From Mytilus californianus (taxonomy: Eukaryota; Mollusca; Bivalvia; Mytilida; Mytilidae), in contig NW_026262701.1 of assembly GCF_021869535.1 (NCBI RefSeq), positions 46,007,278-46,071,277 on the forward strand: a DNA stretch of 64,000 nt, given 5' to 3'. The translations under genes and the position numbers were made by a program. Positions within the stretch are counted from its first letter, which is position 1; every line of letters starts with the position of its first letter. Under the pieces are notes generated by a model. That model had not been told where the DNA came from. It saw only the letters and a program-made list of their open reading frames with translations, and did not search any database. Positions 56,951 to 64,000 of the stretch are shown here, in pieces.

Positions 56951-59153
56951 TGCATTGTATGTTTCTTTATATATATATATTTAACCTGGTGACTTAAGTT
57001 TAATCGCTCAATTGAAAAGTTTTTTATCTTTAAAAACAAATGTCGAATATTTGGCGTTTGTTCATTATTTATATAGGAAAAGGGAATAAATCTAAAACTG
57101 GTGACTATTATTGTGATGAATTACAAACATACAAATACAACGAAACAGTACTATACAATATTATATTGTATCAAAGATTGTTTGGAGTTACTGAAAGTGA
57201 GCTTAACCTCATAGCATGTTGAAATGATATCATAGAAACACACTCTACAATTCGGATTGTTGACTGCACTTTATTAAGGTGCTTCATATGAAGTCTGTAA
57301 GTCTGCATTATAATTTTGTGTCTATGACAAGCCCTCATTTATAATTAAAGTATATATTGGCATTAAATATATAAGATATCATAAGGAGATCTGTCTTCCC
57401 CAGTTGCCTGCATACAATAATACATGTACCGCTTTGATAACAATGCAAAATCTTTAGATTTTTATTTCAGTACAGATCTCTTTCATGGATATTGTCAATA
57501 TCACTGGACTTGCTGTATGCAACTTCCCATGCGTCTGCACATCATGTCATGATCTATTTTAATTTCAATCACAAAACTGACTTTTTCTTTATTACAATCA
57601 TTGTTAAGCTTGTGTCTTTTTTCTGTATTTAATATTTATCAATCATTTAATAAAATCAGTTACATGAACTAGAGCTTTCTAACTTTCTTTTATCATTTAT
57701 TACTAATCTGAAATCAGCTGGAATCGCAAATGATCATGATAATCTGGTGCTGTTTGGATGTTTCGTCGCCTAAATTCAACCTGTTCAGTAACTATAAAGT
57801 GTTACGATACATAATACACAACACATAAATAGCAACCGGAAAGGTACAGCCACTGCTTAAAAAATGCTGAAACGAGAAATGAAAATCCAATATAGTTTTT
57901 AATACACATATACATTCTGACCAATATGAATGTTTAAAGAAATTGCTTAAAATGAGTTTCCTGTTGCTTACGTCTTTCATCCACGACAATTTGGGCTCAT
58001 ATTTGTCTCTAAGGCAATTATACCACACCTCCTTAGTTTTTCATTCACAGTAAAACTTAAACTGGCCGCAAGCAATCAATCAGACTATATTCTTCATATA
58101 AAATCTTGCAAATATACGAAAGATTGTCAACAATAAGTTTTCGTTGTAACATCACAATACTGTTAAAGTAGATATTCATGTAGAATATTGTGTTAAAAAT
58201 ATATTACTTTCCTCCCAACGTTGAAAATGACTACTCGTGGTTGCAAAACAAAAAAAACTACTTACACCCGCCCCCTTTTCCACCCCCGAGAAAATGCATA
58301 GTTATTTGAAGAAAACCTCCATTTAAATTTCATTTTACCAAAGTTTTCCATACCAAGTCTGGTGCTTCTGCGTTGTCATCAAATAAAACTATTTAAAAAA
58401 CCATCTGAACCACTAATTAAATTTAGGTTAAAAAAATATGTTAATCATCGATTTTCCTGTATAACAATGAGTTTTTGTGGATCAAATCAGTCAACCAAAT
58501 TGTTTACTTTTGTTTCACTTTCAATGTTGACATTCTTTTCCTTTTGATACTTGAAATGCCTAGTTTATGCCTAATCAATCTCTAGTTAAAGGGTTTTATT
58601 GAAGGTCACATAAAAACGGATTCAATGAAGTCGAATTATTCACTTGCAAGTGAATAATTAATCAGCGATGTTTCTTAGCTTATTTTGACAAAATTGAACT
58701 AAACTGTCTGCTAAAAGCAAATTATCATTTCACTTTCATTAATGATAGAACAAAAAAAACATATTTTAATTTTATCATATCTCGTAGCTCATGCCACTTT
58801 AAAGCTGATATTTTCATTTCTTGCTTTTTTTTTTAGATTTTGAAGCTCGTGACAGCTTGATTATAAAAGCCGAAAATAGCAAATAGCAAAATGAATGAAA
58901 AAGAAAATACAAAAAATTAAAGAAAATATAAATATCGCCACACAATGTTTGTGTTATAGGACTAGGGTTAAGCAAAAAAACAAAACATAAATTAAGGTGT
59001 AAAATGAATCCACTCTTGGATTGGATTGCAATTTCATGAAATATCTCCAAATAGGGTATATTGCTCCAAAACGAATGACATTGATGAAATTGCACCCTTT
59101 TCTCCCTTTGATAGTGGATAGATCTGCATGTTGGTCCATACTAATTCATGTGG
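56951..59153. other. Gene-free stretch
   Basis: Short ORFs only. The one structural item is a perfect 26-bp palindrome at 58634-58659. Confidence 0.4.
58634..58659. repeat. Perfect 26-bp palindrome
   Basis: AATTATTCACTTG followed directly by its reverse complement, with no loop. Its function is unknown; it could be a protein-binding site or the core of a decayed foldback. Confidence 0.8.
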
Positions 59154-61090
59154 ATCAATTCGTTCTTTCTTCTGTCCATATATCTGTTCCGTAAATTTTG
59201 TCACATTACTCTTAGTTTCTTGTCTGCTCTTCGGCTGTAAAAAATAAATAAATCTGAAAGCACTGTCACAGAAAATTATCCGTAATGAAATAAATTGATT
59301 TTCGTCCTTACCTTCGTCATTACCGACCTGTTCAGTCGTTCCGTAAGTCTCGTATCATGGCATTGAGATGTGAGCATACGTAATTATTAGCGACATTACA
59401 ATATCTGAGGATATTGTCAGACATCACAATATGTGATAAGACGTCACGAAGCTTACTTTCGTTCAGCCTAAAACTGTCAAAAGACCAGAAAAGTCACAAA
59501 AAACAAATAATCGGATTTTCTGCGTTTTGATATCGAAAATTATCAATCACAAAGAACTATGTGAACATTTTTTGGCGAGTTATGTTTTAAGTTCGTTGAT
59601 TGTTGAATGCTTTACGTCCAGTGGAAAATATCTCATGTATTTTAATGAAGATTGTGACATAATATCACATAATAAAGATATATTAAATGCATAAACTTTA
59701 TTATGTGTTTAAAGATACTTTATAGACGAAAACAAATGCATAGTCGTTAAAAATTTAAGATGAGAAAAAAGACACTGTAAGTATTTGAGAAAACTGAAAC
59801 GTTGATTAAAGCCCAGCACTTCAAATATTTGTTTTTTCCTAACTTTCTTTCATTTGTTTTCGAATTTCTTAACTGCGCAATTTCAAAATAAATAAACCAA
59901 AATTCATAAGACAACATATAAATTACACTATGGCTCTTTATTATGGTTTTTAAAAGATACCAAATTTTTGAATTGCAAAATCGTTTGAAAAGCACGTTCG
60001 GAGTGAGTGAAAATCGTACGTTCAGACGATTGGATCAAAGCTTAGTCGCTACTGTCAATACATTTCTTCCCCAAATTTTGTTACCTTATTCTTGATATGT
60101 TGTCTGCCCTGGTGATTAAACAATGGTGTAATATAAATTTGATAGCATTGCTACATGTATACTTTTGTCCGTTGTATCATAAAATATAAAATCAAAAAGA
60201 TAATACGTGTCCGTGTTCTAACGTTACTATTTGCGTAAGAGGGTTAGAAAAAGTACACTTTTTGCAAGTAGAAATAGCTGGTTTTTTTGTAATACCAGGA
60301 ATACCAGGTGTCAGGAGGTGTCATGTGTAAAATGAAGTCATTTCATTTTACATGTTTCTATTTTGGAAATATAAATCATTACTCAATTTTTGTTCGTCTA
60401 TAACAGTTACAACACAGTAGGGTTAAATTATTGTTAAACAACTAATTATACCATACAGAAGGTAAAATTCGAATGTATGCGTGAGTACTTCTTTAATTTT
60501 AAAACTATGTATTGATTCAAATAACTGAAAAAAATTAAAGCATGAAAAACATTTCATATATTATAAAAATACCTAGCTTACAATCAATGAACTTTTCGAA
60601 TTTTAGTTTATGTGTAAAAGGATCGTGCGTTTTATGTGGGTAACTAGACAATCTTCATTGAGTGTAAAGGGGGAGGGGGGTAGAAATTCGTTGATGTTAA
60701 ATTGATCCGACTAGAAAGAAAATTTTGAATGTTAATATGATATAATAATGTTCTACACTTTCAAGCAGGCCGATCCGTATTTCATAAAAAAAAATCGAAA
60801 CCAAAGACCATTTTGCAGAGGTTCGTTTTCTATTAAGTATTGACCATTGACGATAATAATTGATGCATATGTGTAAACAATTTGTCCGCCCGATGGCTTG
60901 TCGACTATAAACATATATTATTATGTGTAAACTGATTTTAAATTTGATTAATATACTACGCAAACATCTAAAGTTGAATCTTTTTTATTATCAGGTAATC
61001 CAGTAATAAGAAACCCTGGAAATTGTTTGGGCAAACGATAATAAAATATAAAGTTTGTGAATTAACGGTTTATCAAAGTGACAAATCTCA

Positions 61091-62262
61091 ATGATAATAA
61101 AGAACAATGTCTTTTTTTACTCCTCCAATTTAAGTAACGTATTGTATATAAACGGTGAAAACGATTCAGAGTATCATCATCAACTATGTTTTACGTATAA
61201 CAAATCAGGGTATTTGTCAAACCCTATTTATGGGTACGTTATTCCCACCATAGTATTAGTTTTGTTGGTTCTTAACTCATTGGCTATTACTGTGTTCATG
61301 ATAACAAACAGAAAATCACCAACAGACATTCTACTGACTGCACTAGCGCTTTAAGATAGTTTAGGAGTATTAATCATTAGTCCAACGTTTATTCTTGTGT
61401 ATGGATTTGAAAACAATTTCAAAGTTATGAAGTATCCGTTTTGTATTTTCCACGATCTTTCATATTATTCAGCATCCATGTTCTATTGCATTTCAAAATG
61501 GCTGACTACAACATTAGTAATTCACCGTCTTATCGTGGTGACTATGTTATTCAGTGGTCGAAGGATTGCAACCATGAAAAATTCAATTCTGGGAATAGTT
61601 TTCATAGTCATAATTTCTGCTTCAATAAATATCATACTTCTTTTCACAGCAAAATATACCGTTCGATTGCATTATTCAATACCGAAGACAATGAATTCAT
61701 CGGTGATATTTGTGTGTGCAGTGGCCGGGATACAACAGAAAAAGAAAACTTAGTTGTAACATGGAAGAAAGATACAATAGGAACAATACTGACCTGTTGC
61801 ATCCTTACAGTGGTCACTGTTTTGTTAATTTTTAAGCTTAAAGAAGCAAAGAAAGAAATGCTAAGACTCCAAACAGAGACTGCTTCAAAGAGACGTAAAT
61901 TTAGATACATAGAGAGAACTAATAAAACGATAATTATTATTTTGGTATGCTTCTTGGCTACGGAATTACCATTTGCTGTTGTCTATACATGTATAATCGT
62001 AGAACCGGACCCAACAACATCCGACTTCGATATAGAGAGCAGATTTTTATCCGCGACAAAATCCTCAATCTAATCGTTTACATGGGATTTTTGTCAAATT
62101 TCTTTATATTTATGACAATGAGTTCCTCTTTTCGACAGAGGCTTAGACAAATTTTACGTTTACCAACGAAAAAAAAATTCGGCTACTAAGACCCTTGAGC
62201 TCATGCACGTCCAACAAAAGTTAAAAACGAGTTAAGAAATAAGAGAGAACTTGGTTCTATAA
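61091..62262 (+). pseudogene. Class A GPCR, duplicate copy, disabled
   Basis: Matches the intact receptor at 12040-13209 along its length, with about 85% of residues shared over the first 87 codons. Lesions in order: TAA at 61352 in TM2 where the intact gene has TCA in LALSD; a 1-bp deletion near 61637 after TM4; a 2-bp insertion near 62059 at the start of TM7; a 1-bp expansion of an A run near 62173; and a TAA near 62233. Between lesions the frames remain open and similar, so inactivation is recent relative to the duplication. The IHR motif, ECL2 cysteines and TELP are still readable. Confidence 0.9.
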
Positions 62263-62739
62263 TTTGTTTGTTTTGTGGAAATCAATACTAAAGATTAAAG
62301 TTTTTATGACGATTGGCCTTTATGCCTTTCGATTATTACTCTAAGAGTGTCGGATCGATGAATTGAAAAACAAATTAAATGCAACAAACTTATTATTTTA
62401 TGTTTTTTATGAAAACCTCTAATTTTAGAAGATTAATCAACACTTTAAGATCATATAGCCCTATCCCTTCTTTTGTTACCGGTTCAGGGAGAATATTGGT
62501 CGACAATTTACAAGTAGGTGCATAATTGATTTTAAACCTGCTACATGTTCATGTGCCTTTTTCATGCCTTTACATTAGTCTTATATTTAATTGTTTTCTT
62601 CTCTATATATAGGAATGTTGTTTTAATTGAAGATATTCTGTCGTATCAACTTTTGTAGGATCGGGTCGATATAAAGCTTGACACAAGTGAGGACAAAAAT
62701 ATCAAATGAATTTTCAAACACATAAGTAGAAACAAAATG

Positions 62740-62800
62740 TATGTCACATTCGAAGAAAAGAGGTCGGGATTGTGGTTCCAACAATTTTAAACAATGGTAC
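62740..62800 (-). repeat. Penelope-like tail remnant, antisense
   Basis: TATGTCACATTCGAAGAAAA and GGGATTGTGGTTCCAACAAT, the residual end of the tail present in full at 13680-13965. Confidence 0.65.
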
Positions 62801-63129
62801 CAAACAATTATTGAAGATCGTATATTGACGTCAAAGTGTCATTTGAATGATCCGCTCCGAGTCGGAACAGGTAGGTAAAATACCTTGTGAAGTAACACAT
62901 TAAAAACCGAACTCGCCGTGTCAATCTAGAACAGACCAGGGTTATATTCATATTGCATTTAAATGTTCTCGATATCTGCTTGTGATATTTGCCAGTGGAC
63001 AAAAAACAGCAATCCATCAATCAATACATCCATACATTCATCTGCCCATCCTTCTTTGTATCCATTTTATTCATATTAAATGCAAATTTGGCCAAAAGAG
63101 TTTTAAAAACACAAACGTCAATTTATTTT

Positions 63130-64000
63130 CAAGTCGAGGAGTTGTTTCTTTGCCAGTTTGTGTTACGCGGTTATTTCCCGTAATATAATGTACAAATCAA
63201 ACCAAATTGAAAACAGAATCATTAAAAAAGAGGAAAATCTATTAACAGCTATGTAAATATTTGAGATGCACACAAGGACACTGACACATATATTTGTTAC
63301 GTTAAATGGCGTTTAGTGAAAACAAATAAGCATCGATCTGATGAGTTACATGTAAGTCTTTTTCAACTGATTTTTATAGTTTGTTCTTATGTTGTGCTGT
63401 TACACCACTGGCTAAGGTTAAAGGGAAAGTTGAGCGCTCACAAACATGTCTAACCCCGTCACATTCTTTATGTGCCTGTCCTAATTCAGAAGCCTGTAGT
63501 TCAGTGGTTGTCGTTGGTTCATGTCTGTCATATTTGTTTTTTCGTAAATTGTTTTGTTATAAATTAGGCCGTTAGATTTCTCAATTGAATTGTTTCATAT
63601 TTTTCATGTCGGGGCATTTTATAGCCGACTATACGGTATAGGTTTTTGTCATTGTTGAAAACCGTACGGTTGCCTATAAGTGCTTACAGCCACTTCATTT
63701 GAACTTAGTGGATCAATGGCAATCATACTCCATCTCCCTATTTTTATAATGCCATCGTACAATTTTTAGTGGATTGAGAAGAGTTTTTGTCATTGAATGA
63801 AATTGTTATAAGAATTAAACTAGGTAAAATCAATGTTTTTAATAGTTCCTCTAGTTCCTTTATAGTAAATACTAGTAGCACGTTAAAAATAAGCTACAAT
63901 CAAATGAAATCGAATCTTCACAGATTAGAACTACAATGATTGACAGTTCTTAATGATACGGCTGAAGTCTTAGATCTTAGAATTAAATAACATTGTTCTT
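63130..64000 (+). repeat. Segmental duplication unit U, copy 3 (cut by window edge)
   Basis: Matches 1-880 and 14238-15115 with clearly more differences than those two show to each other. M1 lies at about 63375-63755. The ORF at 63381-63575 is M1 sequence. Confidence 0.85.

Larger units (their letters stand above)
59154..64000 (+). repeat. GPCR-bearing segmental duplication, block B
   Basis: Colinear with 10158-15117 (block A): upstream sequence, disabled GPCR, 3' flank, then unit U from about 63130 to the right edge. The upstream part is more diverged than the coding exon. About 208 bp of the Penelope tail is missing at 62739. Confidence 0.85.

Overview
The window looks like nuclear DNA from a bivalve mollusc, most likely a mytilid mussel. 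It is AT-rich and gene-poor. Splice-site, TATA and poly-A-type signals are eukaryotic, and there are no bacterial operon features. It is packed with interspersed repeats I recognise from mussel genomes: a very common element that I call M1, a second one, M2, Penelope-like retroelement tails, and short foldback elements. The organism call is an inference from those families. No database search was possible.

Two gene families account for nearly all credible host coding sequence. (1) A class A peptide-type GPCR. One intact intronless copy lies at 12040-13209. A second copy at 61091-62262 is broken by at least two stops and three frameshifts. Both sit in a paralogous block (10158-15767 and 59154-64000). 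The 3' part of that block (unit U) occurs a third time at 1-1533, so another GPCR copy probably lies just left of the window. (2) A family of about 296-residue proteins resembling the endonuclease/exonuclease/phosphatase (EEP) fold. One intact gene is at 46532-47422, with putative 5' UTR exons upstream. A tandem array at 17864-25853 holds one nonsense-mutated copy, one internally deleted copy, and one unit that keeps promoter and 5' exons but no coding exon. A more decayed copy is at 35800-36975.

The rest is mobile-element debris, often nested. 5369-9510 is a 4.1-kb foldback element with 21-bp subrepeats, inserted into an M1 copy with a near-perfect 8-bp target duplication. 27060-28066 is an antisense Penelope-like fragment split by a TA-flanked MITE. 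29843-30756 is a ~0.9-kb palindrome. 32274-33890 is a Penelope-like element whose ORF is split by a ~140-bp insert carrying a complete hammerhead-ribozyme core. 37830-39810 is a FLYWCH/MULE transposase element with only two stops. 53347-54467 is a LINE reverse transcriptase fragment with a SINE inside. 21062-22371 is a bivalve repeat with ~500-bp internal monomers.

I found no rRNA, tRNA, CRISPR or other prokaryotic-type system. The most notable items are the EEP-like family with apparently missing catalytic residues and shared promoter/5' exon architecture, the ribozyme insertion in the Penelope ORF, the foldback element, and the evidence for a GPCR array.
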